DNA from: Desulfobacteraceae bacterium
GTDB taxonomy: Bacteria > Desulfobacterota > Desulfobacteria > Desulfobacterales > Desulfosarcinaceae
Assembly (NCBI GenBank): GCA_003599575.1
Contig: QZKV01000153.1
Location: forward strand, 1 to 53,397
DNA: 53,397 nt
Direction of reading: 5' to 3'
Below, piece by piece: positions 17,677 to 26,898 of this stretch. Each line of letters opens with the position of its first letter. Position 1 is the first letter of the stretch. The notes under the pieces were generated by a model that saw only the letters and a list, made by a program, of their open reading frames with translations, was not told the DNA's origin and did no database searches. The translations under genes were made by a program, and so were the position numbers.

Positions 17677-19029
17677 ATGAACAGCGCGCGCCGCATCGCT
17701 TTGGATATACTCAATCAGGTTGCCCAAGGCCGACACACCCTCGACCACTGGCTGGAAGCGGCCGATGGGCGCCTTGCGCAATTAAACCCGGCGGACCGGG
17801 CGCTGGTCCATGCCTTGGTGTATGGAACCCTGCGCTGGCAGGGCCGTTTGGATTATCTGATCGATCGCCTGGCCAAAAAACCGCGCCGGATCGATCCGAT
17901 GGTTCGTACCATTTTGCGTATGGCCCTGTTTCAAATGCATCATCTTGACCGCGTGCCGGATTCGGCTGCAGTCAACAGCGCCGTCGATCTGAGCAAACAA
18001 AGCGGCCACGCCTGGGCCGCCGGATTCGTCAATGGATTGCTGCGCCGTGCAGCAATCACCCGGGACAGGATCGACTGGCCCGACATGCAGACCAACCCGG
18101 ACCTGGCCGTAGCGGCGCGCTATGCCATTCCGCGCTGGTTGGCGGCCCGTTGGATCCAGCGCCAGGGGCTGCAGGAGACCGAGCGGCTCTGTGAGCACAT
18201 CAACACCATACCTTCCATCACCATCCGCACCAATACCCTCAAAACGGACCGGCAGAGTTTGATCGATGATATTCAGGCTCAAGCCCGCCGGGTTGCTCTG
18301 ACCCGCTACAGTCCCGAGGGGATCATCGTCTCCGGCCTGAACAGCCCGCTGCCCCGATGGACCGCTTTTCAGAAGGGGTGGTTCCAGGTGCAGGATGAGG
18401 CCGCCCAGATCGTATCTCATTTACTGTCCCCCCTGCCCGGAGAAACTGTCTGGGATGCGTGCGCCGGTATGGGCACCAAGACGGCACACCTGGCCCAGCT
18501 GATGGACAACAAGGGCACCCTCCTGGCAACCGATCTGACCGCTTACAAGCTGGACCGTCTGCAAGATGAGATGCAGCGCCTGGGAGTCACCATCACGACG
18601 CAGCGCTGTATGGATCTAAGCGCTGTCGCGGCCGCGGACGATCTGCCCCTGTTTGATCGCATCCTGGTGGATGCCCCTTGCTCGGGATTGGGCGTTCTGC
18701 AGAAAAACCCGGACGGCAAGTGGAAGGTGACCCGCGATGACCTGGCTCAATACAGTTCGCGCCAGCTGTCCATCCTGGAAACGACATGCCGCCGCCTGCG
18801 TCCGGAAGGCATGCTGGTCTACGCCGTCTGCAGCTTCGAGCCTGAAGAGAACCAGTCTGTCGTAAAAGCCTTTTTGCAAAAGCATCCGGATTTTGTTATA
18901 CATCGTCCCAGTATGAAAGCAGTGACCGAATTCGACCGTTTGCTGACCCCGCAGGGTTGGCTCAGTATAGTTCCTCATCGCCATGGAATGGACGGCTTCT
19001 TTGCGGCGGCTTTCGTAAAAAAACGATAA
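17677..19029 (+). CDS. rsmB: 16S rRNA m5C967 methyltransferase
   Basis: RsmB methylates C967 of 16S rRNA. An N-terminal NusB-like domain (NSARRIALDILNQV ... ADRALVHALVYGTLRW) precedes a SAM-dependent methylase domain (WDACAGMGTKTAHLAQ), with the two family cysteines in VDAPCSGLG and YAVCSFEPEEN. 450 residues, normal. The ATG at 17677 follows the nonamer array directly and no ribosome site is visible. Upstream in this frame the array meets a stop (GATAA) with no other start, so this start is the only one available. Confidence 0.92.
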   Translation: MNSARRIALDILNQVAQGRHTLDHWLEAADGRLAQLNPADRALVHALVYGTLRWQGRLDYLIDRLAKKPRRIDPMVRTILRMALFQMHHLDRVPDSAAVNSAVDLSKQSGHAWAAGFVNGLLRRAAITRDRIDWPDMQTNPDLAVAARYAIPRWLAARWIQRQGLQETERLCEHINTIPSITIRTNTLKTDRQSLIDDIQAQARRVALTRYSPEGIIVSGLNSPLPRWTAFQKGWFQVQDEAAQIVSHLLSPLPGETVWDACAGMGTKTAHLAQLMDNKGTLLATDLTAYKLDRLQDEMQRLGVTITTQRCMDLSAVAAADDLPLFDRILVDAPCSGLGVLQKNPDGKWKVTRDDLAQYSSRQLSILETTCRRLRPEGMLVYAVCSFEPEENQSVVKAFLQKHPDFVIHRPSMKAVTEFDRLLTPQGWLSIVPHRHGMDGFFAAAFVKKR

Positions 19030-19091
19030 CCGGCCGGTTGGCAGGAAAATGCTCCGTCCGAAATCCTGACACTTTATGCGAAGATCACTTT

Positions 19092-20324
19092 ATGGCTGTT
19101 TATGACTATACGGCCCTGGATGCCAAGGGCAAGACGATCAGCGGTATCATCGACGCGGACGGCGAAATTGCCGCCCGCCAGAAAATCAGATCCAACGGGC
19201 AATATCCGGTTAACCTGCGCCAAGTCACCAGCAGCAGCTCCGATACCAAGGGTGAGCGGCGCTTTGCGCTGCCCCGGATGTTCACGCGCGTGCGCCCGGC
19301 CGAGGTGGCCATTATGACGCGCCAACTCGCCACCTTGATTGGTGCCGGCTTTCCTCTGGTATCTGCGCTGGATTCGCTTGTTGCCCAAATCAACAGTCAG
19401 GGATTGAAAAAAATTATTGCCGGCGTCAGAGGCGCGGTCGTGGAGGGCAGCACTTTCGCCGCCGCATTGGGCAAATACCCGAACGCCTTCTCTCCGATTT
19501 ACATCAATATGGTCGGATCGGGCGAATCCTCGGGCACGCTTGAAATCGTTTTGGAAAGACTGGCCGACGTCACCGAGAAACAGGAAGCCCTTAAAGCCCG
19601 CATGATCACCGCCATGATCTATCCGCTGCTGATTCTGATGATCAGCGCTTTGATCGTATCGGCCCTGCTGATTTACGTAACCCCTAAGATCATGGCCATG
19701 TTTGACAATTTGAAGCAGGAACTGCCGCTGCCCACCAGACTTCTGGTGGGCACCAGCGACTGGTTTCAGGCGTATTGGTGGGTTCTGGTGCTCTTCATCA
19801 TCGCCTTCCTGCTCGGCCTGCGGGCCGCCTACAAGAACCCCAAAGGACGCTATTGGCTGGACACCAGAATACTCTCTCTGCCATTGTTCGGCCCGCTGGT
19901 AAGAAAACTGGCCGCGGCCCGCTTTGCGCGAACCTTGGGATCTTTATTGGACAACGGCGTTTCCATGCTCCCGGCGCTGGGCATCGTGCAGAATATCGTC
20001 GGCAACATGTACCTGGCCGAGGTGGTGGCCCAGGGCGCCGCGGAGGTGAGCAAGGGCCAGGGATTGGGCAAGTCTCTGGATGTTCGCCAAAAGCCTTTTC
20101 CGCCCATGGCCATTCAGATGATTCAGGTGGGGGAGCAAAGCGGCAATCTGGAAGAAATGCTGGCCAAAGTGGCCGATGTTTTTGAAAAGGAAGTGGAAAC
20201 CACGATGCTGCGCCTGACGGCCCTCGTGGAGCCGGTCATGGTGCTGGTCATGGCCTGCATCGTGCTTTTTGTGGTATTGGCCATCTGCTTGCCGATTTTC
20301 GAGATGAACCAGTTGATCCGGTAG
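19092..20324 (+). CDS. gspF: type II secretion inner-membrane platform protein GspF
   Basis: GspF is the polytopic platform protein that couples the ATPase to pseudopilus growth. The start at MAVYDYTALDAKGK is the family's standard opening, giving 410 residues. Two T2SSF domains (ARQLATLIGAGFPLVSAL; FARTLGSLLDNGVSMLPAL) are separated by membrane helices, and a third helix is near the C terminus (VMVLVMACIVLFVVLAICLPIF). It is the first of twelve gsp genes. The gap of 261 bases to gspG is the largest within the operon. Confidence 0.95.
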   Translation: MAVYDYTALDAKGKTISGIIDADGEIAARQKIRSNGQYPVNLRQVTSSSSDTKGERRFALPRMFTRVRPAEVAIMTRQLATLIGAGFPLVSALDSLVAQINSQGLKKIIAGVRGAVVEGSTFAAALGKYPNAFSPIYINMVGSGESSGTLEIVLERLADVTEKQEALKARMITAMIYPLLILMISALIVSALLIYVTPKIMAMFDNLKQELPLPTRLLVGTSDWFQAYWWVLVLFIIAFLLGLRAAYKNPKGRYWLDTRILSLPLFGPLVRKLAAARFARTLGSLLDNGVSMLPALGIVQNIVGNMYLAEVVAQGAAEVSKGQGLGKSLDVRQKPFPPMAIQMIQVGEQSGNLEEMLAKVADVFEKEVETTMLRLTALVEPVMVLVMACIVLFVVLAICLPIFEMNQLIR

Positions 20325-20585
20325 TCTCCGTTTTCCCGCTCGCCCGTTGGCGCGTGCACGGGCCGAACAGCGCCATTGGTCCGACGGGCTGACGGCAATG
20401 GCCAACGTCCGCCGGATAACGGACCAGCCACAACCCCGGCGGGCCAACGCGACCGGCATTGCACAAGCTGGTTGAAAGATCTCTTCAATGAACGTAGGAT
20501 CCTCATCCGGATTGCCTTCGAGCTGCGTATAACAATTGCAGCCATTCCGGATGAAAAAGCATCGATGGAGGGTGATTAGGACGAA
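20325..20585. other. 261-base gap inside the gsp operon
   Basis: I see no gene here. A GG-N10-GC spacing near 20453-20468 only weakly resembles a sigma-54 promoter, and a TATAAC near 20526 lacks a -35. The gap could carry a second promoter that raises gspG, the most abundant pseudopilin. Confidence 0.3.
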
Positions 20586-21035
20586 ATGAAAGCAAAATCT
20601 GCAATTCCTGGCAATCAAGGTTTTACATTGATTGAGCTTCTGGTGGTGATGCTCATTCTGGGCCTGCTGATCGGCATCGTAGGGCCCAAACTGATCGGGC
20701 GCAGCGATGATGCCAAAGTCAGCGCCACGCGTATCCAAATCGAAAGCCTGGTTTCAGCACTCAAGATGTACAAACTGGACAATGGCACCTACCCCAGCAC
20801 CGAGCAGGGTCTTGAGGCATTGGTTTCCCCGCCGCAATCGGGGGACGTCCCCAAGAAGTGGCGCAAGGGCGGCTATCTGGAAAAAGGCAAGGTTCCCAAG
20901 GATCCCTGGGGCAATGATTATATCTATCTGTTCCCCGGCACGCACGGCGATTTCGATATTGTGGCCTATGGCGCCGATGGGGTCCCCGGAGGTGAGGACT
21001 ACAACAAGGATATTGCCAGTTGGGACAGCGATTAA
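20586..21035 (+). CDS. gspG: major pseudopilin GspG
   Basis: GspG is the main subunit of the periplasmic pseudopilus. The prepilin leader ends NQG, cleaved before FTLIELLVVMLILGLL with Glu5. The globular domain has the GspG hallmarks: ESLVSALKMYKLDNGTYPSTEQGLEALV, DPWGNDYIY and the C-terminal acidic calcium-site region (GADGVPGGEDYNKDI). 149 residues, normal. TAGGA stands just before the ATG. The 3' end overlaps gspH by 16 bases. Confidence 0.97.
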   Translation: MKAKSAIPGNQGFTLIELLVVMLILGLLIGIVGPKLIGRSDDAKVSATRIQIESLVSALKMYKLDNGTYPSTEQGLEALVSPPQSGDVPKKWRKGGYLEKGKVPKDPWGNDYIYLFPGTHGDFDIVAYGADGVPGGEDYNKDIASWDSD

Positions 21036-21559
21036 TCACCCCTGTCCGCGCCGCGGGTTCGGAAAAATCTGCAAACAATGGTTTCACGCTTCTCGAACTG
21101 CTGGTGGTCATGCTGCTGATCACCATTGTCTTCGCAGTGACCATCCCCCGGCTGGACAGCAGTCTGATGCAGGATCCCCGGAAAAAAACCACCCGATGGG
21201 TGGTCAACACGGTCAGCGAGTTGCGCGCCATGGCGATTGAGACGCAAAAAAAACATGCCCTGGTGATCGACCTGGAAGGCGGCCGCATTTGGTTTGTCCA
21301 TGCGGATATGGATGAAGAAGCCTTGTCGGCGGCTTCGGAAAAGGCCTTCAGGTTACCCGGCGGCATCAAAATCGTGGATGTTCAATTTCCGCGCAGGCAG
21401 CCCGTCTCATCCGGAACAGGAGAAATCGTGTTCTATCCCGGCGGTTATTCGGAACAGGCCGTCATCAATCTGGAAGATGAGGACGCACGCCGGTTTGCAT
21501 ATAAAATCGAGCCCTTGCTGCCGAAGGTGAAAGCGGTGGATGAATGGCTGGAATTTTAA
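21020..21559 (+). CDS. gspH: minor pseudopilin GspH
   Basis: A type IV pilin-like protein with cleavage site NNG|FTLLELLVVMLLITIVFAV, Glu at +5, and a GspH-like beta domain of about 130 residues. It starts with TTG at 21020 inside the end of gspG, which suggests translational coupling. The leader before the cleavage site is 21 residues, longer than usual. Its place after gspG and before gspI supports the name. Confidence 0.88.
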   Translation: MGQRLITPVRAAGSEKSANNGFTLLELLVVMLLITIVFAVTIPRLDSSLMQDPRKKTTRWVVNTVSELRAMAIETQKKHALVIDLEGGRIWFVHADMDEEALSAASEKAFRLPGGIKIVDVQFPRRQPVSSGTGEIVFYPGGYSEQAVINLEDEDARRFAYKIEPLLPKVKAVDEWLEF

Positions 21560-21963
21560 ACAACGGCCCGGCCGACTCTCGGCGGGGGGCAATTTCCGGC
21601 GGTTTCAGTTTGATCGAGGTGCTGGTGGCGCTGTCCATTGTTACGATCGCTCTGACCAGCGTCTATCGCCTGCAAAGTGATACCTTCCGCATGAGTGCCG
21701 ATGCGCGCTTTTATACGCTGGCACCCCTGCTGGCGCAGAGCAAACTGGCGGAAATAGAGCGCCAGGGTTTAAAGAATGCCGCCGATGGTTCGGGCGACTT
21801 CGGGGCGGACTACCCCGGTTACGCCTGGGCGGTCCACATGGAAGATGTCCGCTCGGACCTGCTCAAGGACGCCAAACACAACCTGACGCGCATCGATTTG
21901 ACCGTCACTCAAAACGAAGAAATGCATTTTGAACTGCGCACCTATCGCTTCAATGCCGATTGA
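21544..21963 (+). CDS. gspI: minor pseudopilin GspI
   Basis: Pseudopilin with cleavage site SGG|FSLIEVLVALSIVTIALTSVYR, the GspI-type VLVALSI segment. 139 residues. The ATG at 21544 overlaps the end of gspH by 16 bases. The leader is 20 residues. GspI nucleates the tip complex with GspJ and GspK in characterised systems. Confidence 0.9.
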   Translation: MAGILNNGPADSRRGAISGGFSLIEVLVALSIVTIALTSVYRLQSDTFRMSADARFYTLAPLLAQSKLAEIERQGLKNAADGSGDFGADYPGYAWAVHMEDVRSDLLKDAKHNLTRIDLTVTQNEEMHFELRTYRFNAD

Positions 21964-22657
21964 TCCATCCATACAGACGCCCGGCGCCAGGGGATTCACT
22001 CTCCTGGAAGTACTGGTGGCGACATTTATTCTCGCCATTGTGATGGGTCTTATCTTCGGAACGTTTGAAGGCGTTTTTTCCAATGCCGACCATGTGAACG
22101 CCAGTTCGGATTCCTATGAAATGGCCGACAGCTGTCTGAAACGGATCTCCCTGGATCTGCAATCCATGCATGTCATGCAGCCACCCAGATATCAGATTCC
22201 GGATGCGGATTCCGAACCGGACATATATCGCATCGAAGGAAAAACCGAAAGCATCGGGGGCGGAACGTTTGCCCGCCTGCGTTTTACTTCCCTGGGCCAC
22301 CTGCCCATCGGCGGCGAACAGCATGAAGGCATCGCCGAAATCGTCTACTACATTCAGGATACGGGCAACGATACCTATGTTCTGCGACGTTCGGATAAGT
22401 TGTACCCATACCCCGAGTCGTTCGAACCGAAGGAAAGCGACCCGATCCTGTGCGACCAGGTGCGCGCTTTCAAATTGGTTTACTTTGATAAAGATAACCG
22501 CGAACAGGAGGAATGGGATTCGGAAGATGACGATTTCGAATACAGCACGCCGAAAACGATCGCTGTTCATTTGACCGTCGGCAGCGAAACGGCTGCCTAT
22601 CAATTCGCTTCCGAAATCGCTTTGCCCGTGCATCGGTTTATATCTCAGAAAAGATAA
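21953..22657 (+). CDS. gspJ: minor pseudopilin GspJ
   Basis: Pseudopilin with cleavage site ARG|FTLLEVLVATFILAIVMGLIFG and a large C-terminal domain, 234 residues in all, matching GspJ. I chose the ATG at 21953, which overlaps gspI by 11 bases and gives a 14-residue leader; an alternative TTG at 21929 would lengthen it by eight. It is part of the tip trimer. Confidence 0.88.
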   Translation: MPIDPSIQTPGARGFTLLEVLVATFILAIVMGLIFGTFEGVFSNADHVNASSDSYEMADSCLKRISLDLQSMHVMQPPRYQIPDADSEPDIYRIEGKTESIGGGTFARLRFTSLGHLPIGGEQHEGIAEIVYYIQDTGNDTYVLRRSDKLYPYPESFEPKESDPILCDQVRAFKLVYFDKDNREQEEWDSEDDDFEYSTPKTIAVHLTVGSETAAYQFASEIALPVHRFISQKR

Positions 22658-22660
22658 TCA

Positions 22661-23905
22661 ATGCAGAAAGATGATTTCCTAAAACCCATCAAATGGCACG
22701 ACGACCCAAAAAGCGCCGCGATCGGAGCGCGCAAGTCCAATGACGCTCGGCATGCTTCAGGTTGGCCGCGACGACAACGCAAACAGCCGCAACATGGATA
22801 TCGGTCTTTGGGCAACCTCCCCGCAAGGTTTGATGAGAGGGGCATTGCGGTCGTTCTGGCCTTGGCGACCATGCTGATGGTGGTCACGGCGGCCCTGGAG
22901 TTCCATCTCAACCAACGCCGCAGTATGATTCATGCGGCCATGTTGCGGGATCGCGCAACCCTTGCGCAGATGGGCGCCTCCGCCATTCACCTGGGCATGG
23001 CCATGCTGATCAAGGACCGTTTGGAAACGGAAAGCGATTCACTGCAGGAAGATTGGGCCGATGCCCAGACCGTAGCCGCCGCTTTGGCCGAGATTCCTTT
23101 TGAAGACGGAAAACTGGATCTGAAGATAACCGATGAGCTGGGCAAGATTCAAATCAACGCCCTGGTTCAATTCCCCGGAGGGCAGCAAATGGTGAATTCC
23201 CAGCGTCAGATCTGGGAACGTTTCGGCGCCAATTTGCTGTCTCTACTGGAAAGTTCCGAAGAAGCCGGCAAGGACGACATGGACAGCGATCCGCTGATGA
23301 TTCTGAATTGCATTAAAGACTGGCTCGATTCGGGTGATGATGATGCCACCACAGGGCTCAGCGGCGCGGAATCGGATTATTACCAGAGCCTGGATCCTCC
23401 CTACGCCAGCAAAAACGGACCCTTTGATCATCTCTCCGAGGTGGCTCTGGTCAAGGGCATCACGCCGGAGATCTTTTTCGGTGCGGGCGGAGTGGCCGGC
23501 CTGCAGCAGTACATTACCGTCTATGGCGCCGAAAAAGCCGCGGATGAGAAATTCACCTTTGCGGGCAAAGTCAATATCAACACCGCCGAACTGCCTGTGC
23601 TGGCAGCTCTTTTACCCTTGGAAAGCGCCGATTTCGCCTCCCTGCTGGTCGAGTATCGCGAGGCGACCAGCGGTTCGCTCTACACCAACGATGTTACCCG
23701 GATCGACTGGTATAAAAATGTTCCCGGTCTTGCCGGTCTCGAGATCGATCCGGGGGTGGTCTCAGTTTCCAGCCACGTGTTCAGACTCACGGCCACGGCC
23801 AGTCTGAATAACGTGCGCGTGGTCACGACAGCCGTGGTCGAACGCGTCAAACCTCTGGAAACGGACCCATGGCAATGTAAGATCTTGAATTGGAAGACTG
23901 AATAG
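22661..23905 (+). CDS. gspK: minor pseudopilin GspK
   Basis: The largest pseudopilin, which caps the pseudopilus. The hydrophobic segment RG|IAVVLALATMLMVVTAAL lacks Glu5, as GspK proteins do. The later part has the GspK helical insertion region (LMILNCIKDWLDSGDDD) and helix-hairpin-helix-like VNINTAELPVLAALLP. The first ATG (22661) would give a 61-residue leader before the cleavage glycine, very long for a prepilin. An in-frame TTG at 22808 would give a 12-residue leader like its neighbours. Confidence 0.88.
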   Translation: MQKDDFLKPIKWHDDPKSAAIGARKSNDARHASGWPRRQRKQPQHGYRSLGNLPARFDERGIAVVLALATMLMVVTAALEFHLNQRRSMIHAAMLRDRATLAQMGASAIHLGMAMLIKDRLETESDSLQEDWADAQTVAAALAEIPFEDGKLDLKITDELGKIQINALVQFPGGQQMVNSQRQIWERFGANLLSLLESSEEAGKDDMDSDPLMILNCIKDWLDSGDDDATTGLSGAESDYYQSLDPPYASKNGPFDHLSEVALVKGITPEIFFGAGGVAGLQQYITVYGAEKAADEKFTFAGKVNINTAELPVLAALLPLESADFASLLVEYREATSGSLYTNDVTRIDWYKNVPGLAGLEIDPGVVSVSSHVFRLTATASLNNVRVVTTAVVERVKPLETDPWQCKILNWKTE

Positions 23906-24009
23906 CATATAAGAGGACTACGCATGCGCGACCGGCGGATTCGGGCAAATGGAACGATTGATCCCAAGCCCGGCCGGATACAGTTTGAAGGATATGAAGT
24001 GAAGAAAAG

Positions 24010-25455
24010 ATGAGCCGTCAAATTCTTTCCATCGACATCCGCAACAACTCCATTGCGGCGGTTGTCTTAAATACAGGGCTGAAAAGCAGTACGATCGAAG
24101 CCTGCGCCCAAATTTCCCTGCCTGAAGATATTCCTGAAGAAAATCGGTTGGGCGCCGGATTGGCGGCCCTGCTGCAGCATGGCATACCCAGCAATGCCAC
24201 TGTCGTGGCCAGCCTGCCTGCCGACCGGACCATATACCGCACCGTCCTTGTGCCTTTCAAAGAAGAAAAGAAAATCCGCCAAGTTCTGCCGTTCGAGCTG
24301 GAGCCGAACCTTCCCATTGCGGTGGATGAGCTGGTCATCGATTTTCAAAGAAACAGCGACCAGGGTAAAACCGGGCTGCTTACCACGGCCATCGATCGGC
24401 ACTATCTGGAATACATCATGGCCGCCATGACGGCCGCGAATATGCGCCCGCAGTTGGTGATGCCGGGCGATTTTCCTTTGGCCCTGTATTTGACCGCTTA
24501 TTGCGGCAAAACGGACGAACGCGCCATACTGCTGAACGTCGGCACCCGCCGAACAACCCTTTTTGCGCTGAAGGACAAAAGCATCGCCCTGGTCCGATCC
24601 CTGGCATCCGACGTTGCCTCTGAAGCGGGTGTTGAGGCATTGGCGTTGAAAATCCGTCAAACCCTGACCGCCTTTGCAGACAGCGATCCGGATGGTTTCA
24701 CACCCAAAACGCTCCATCTGAGCGGTCCTGCCCTGAACGCAGGAGCCAGCGCACGTCTGGCCAAGGCCTTGGATCTGCCCCCCCAAGCGGTGGATCTGCG
24801 ACCGAGCGCGCCGAAATTGGATGCTGCCACATTATCTGATCAGTGGCATCCGTACATCTTTGACAATGCCCTGGCCATGGCGTTAATCGAAGCGGAAGGA
24901 CGCCCCTGCCCCACTTTTCACCGCAGCAGTTCGCCGGTCAGGAAGTACTGGACCACCTATCGACCCTACATCCGGGGGCCGGCCGTTCTGCTGGCTGTCG
25001 TGCTTCTTCTGAGTCTGGCCGGTGTATTGCTCGAAAGCCATTTGCTGAAAAAGAGCGTCGATCAGGTGAATGCCAAGGCCGAAGCGCTTTTCGCTGCGAC
25101 CTTCCCGCAATCGCGCCGCGTGGGCGGCGATGTCCTGGAGCAGATGAAAAGCGAGCTTAAGAAGGCCAAGAGCAACAGCATCGATCCCGGGCAGACGGTC
25201 CCCGAGGTGCGTACCATCGACATTCTGTTCCAACTCAGTCAATTGATCCCCAAGGAGGTCGACGTGGTTTTCAGTCGTCTGGTGCTGGGCAATGACGGAC
25301 TCACCCTGTCCGGCGAGACCGCTGCCTTCAACATCGTGGATGACGTCAAGGGGCGCCTGGAAAAAAGCGACCTGTTTAAACAGGTCACCATCGCGTCGGC
25401 GGACATGGACAAGGGCGGCAATAAAGTTCATTTTAAGTTGAAAATCGACCTATGA
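24010..25455 (+). CDS. gspL: type II secretion protein GspL
   Basis: GspL recruits the ATPase GspE to the inner membrane. The N-terminal 300 residues form an actin/PilM-like cytoplasmic domain (SIDIRNNSIAAVVL; FELEPNLPIAVDELVIDF). One membrane helix lies at about 322-342 (GPAVLLAVVLLLSLAGVLL), followed by a periplasmic coiled coil and a ferredoxin-like domain. 481 residues. The stop overlaps the gspM start in ATGA. Confidence 0.87.
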   Translation: MSRQILSIDIRNNSIAAVVLNTGLKSSTIEACAQISLPEDIPEENRLGAGLAALLQHGIPSNATVVASLPADRTIYRTVLVPFKEEKKIRQVLPFELEPNLPIAVDELVIDFQRNSDQGKTGLLTTAIDRHYLEYIMAAMTAANMRPQLVMPGDFPLALYLTAYCGKTDERAILLNVGTRRTTLFALKDKSIALVRSLASDVASEAGVEALALKIRQTLTAFADSDPDGFTPKTLHLSGPALNAGASARLAKALDLPPQAVDLRPSAPKLDAATLSDQWHPYIFDNALAMALIEAEGRPCPTFHRSSSPVRKYWTTYRPYIRGPAVLLAVVLLLSLAGVLLESHLLKKSVDQVNAKAEALFAATFPQSRRVGGDVLEQMKSELKKAKSNSIDPGQTVPEVRTIDILFQLSQLIPKEVDVVFSRLVLGNDGLTLSGETAAFNIVDDVKGRLEKSDLFKQVTIASADMDKGGNKVHFKLKIDL

Positions 25456-26024
25456 TCTCGTTCTCTTTAAAATCCTTGCCATTCAAACCTTTTGCGCTGC
25501 CGGTCAACCTGCAGAGCCGTGAAAAGTTGATCATCGGCGTAGCCGGTGTGGTGCTGGGGCTGTTCATCATCGCCTATTTGATCATCTTCCCCATCCTGGA
25601 TCGGCGTGCCGGGCTGCGCCGGCAGATTGTCACTCAAACCCAGGCGCTTGAACAGATGCATCTGCTCAAGACCGAGTATGAAACGCTTACGCGCCATGTT
25701 CAACAAAGCGAAGCCCGGCTCAAAACGCGCTCGAAGGGTTTTACCCTTTTTTCATTTTTGGACACACTGGCGGGCCAAAGCGGCATTAAGCAGAACATCG
25801 CCTACATGAAGCCGTCCACGACCAACCTGAAAAACAGCCCCTACAGCCTGTCGATGGTCGAGTTGAAAATAAACGTGCTGAACATGGAGCAACTTGTCAG
25901 CTTTTTGCATGGAATCGAAACATCGCCCAACCTGATATGGATCAAACGCATCTCCATCGCCAAGGGTGAAAAGGAAACCGACCTGCTCAATGCGGTATTG
26001 CAGGTGGAGACCTATCAACAATAA
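25452..26024 (+). CDS. gspM: type II secretion protein GspM
   Basis: A 190-residue bitopic protein: a short cytoplasmic N terminus, a membrane helix at about 26-48 (LIIGVAGVVLGLFIIAYLI), a coiled coil (TQTQALEQMHLLKTEYETL) and a ferredoxin-like periplasmic domain. It forms the GspL/GspM pair. The ATGA overlap with gspL implies coupled translation. Confidence 0.85.
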   Translation: MISFSLKSLPFKPFALPVNLQSREKLIIGVAGVVLGLFIIAYLIIFPILDRRAGLRRQIVTQTQALEQMHLLKTEYETLTRHVQQSEARLKTRSKGFTLFSFLDTLAGQSGIKQNIAYMKPSTTNLKNSPYSLSMVELKINVLNMEQLVSFLHGIETSPNLIWIKRISIAKGEKETDLLNAVLQVETYQQ

Positions 26025-26028
26025 AGCC

Positions 26029-26898
26029 ATGAACCACACGGGAAAAATATTGCTATATGGATTCTATACGGCGGCAGCCGTGGCGCTCTTCCTTTACCTG
26101 CTGTTTCCTTCGCAGACGATCAGCGATCTGATCGTAGAGCGGATATCGCAAACCGGTTCGGACATGCAGGTGAGCATCAAAGAGGCTCATCCGGTTTTTC
26201 CGCCCGGACTGAAGCTCGAGCCGTTCGCTGTGGGCTATGCCGATCTTCCCCTCATACACATGCCCCATGTAACGGTCATGCCGGCGCTTTTATCCATGCT
26301 GGGCAATGAAAAACAGATTGCCTTCAAGGGTCCTCTGGGGCACGGTTCCTTGAAGGGGCACGCCGAGCTGGCTTTGGATGGGCAGAAGCCCCAGACCAAG
26401 ATTACGATGAATTTGGCCGAAGTGCCCATGGAGGTTTTCCAGATCCTGCAGCGTTGGCCCAATTACCGGATAGCCGGCGATATGACCGCTCATATCGATT
26501 ATGACAGCCGAAAAGGCACCGGCGGAACCGCCAATGTAAAAATGGAAATCACGCCGACCAGCATCATTTTCAATCCACCCCTCTTCGGACTGGCTCAGAT
26601 GGAATTTACGCAATTGCAAGCAGAAATAACCGTCACGCCGCGCATGCTTCAAATCAAACGCTGTGAAGTTTCTGGCACGCAACTTGAAGGTAAAATCACC
26701 GGATCGATTGTATTCCGACAACCGCTTTCCAAAAGCCGGCTGACCTTGTCATGCACGCTCAAGCCCCAGCCGGCCTTCCTGGCGGATCACAAGAACGATG
26801 CCATCGGCGGCATGCTCGGAACAGCCTCCGCCCAGCAGAGAGGCGTCATATTTCGAATATCCGGAGCATTGGACAACCCCAACTATGTCGTTCACTAA
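26029..26898 (+). CDS. gspN: type II secretion protein GspN
   Basis: GspN is an accessory, not universal component. The start at MNHTGKILLYGFYTAA gives 289 residues with an N-terminal membrane segment (AAAVALFLYLLFP) and a beta-rich periplasmic part of the AsmA-like kind (FKGPLGHGSLKGHAELAL; GKITGSIVFRQPLSKSRLTL). It starts four bases after gspM and overlaps gspC by 14 bases. The gene order M-N-C is typical of Desulfobacterota. Confidence 0.8.
   Translation: MNHTGKILLYGFYTAAAVALFLYLLFPSQTISDLIVERISQTGSDMQVSIKEAHPVFPPGLKLEPFAVGYADLPLIHMPHVTVMPALLSMLGNEKQIAFKGPLGHGSLKGHAELALDGQKPQTKITMNLAEVPMEVFQILQRWPNYRIAGDMTAHIDYDSRKGTGGTANVKMEITPTSIIFNPPLFGLAQMEFTQLQAEITVTPRMLQIKRCEVSGTQLEGKITGSIVFRQPLSKSRLTLSCTLKPQPAFLADHKNDAIGGMLGTASAQQRGVIFRISGALDNPNYVVH

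Noticed and set aside
20453..20468. Sigma-54 promoter in the gspF-gspG gap
   Set aside because: It has GG-N10-GC spacing but lacks the flanking TGGCAC and TTGC bases, so the match is near background.
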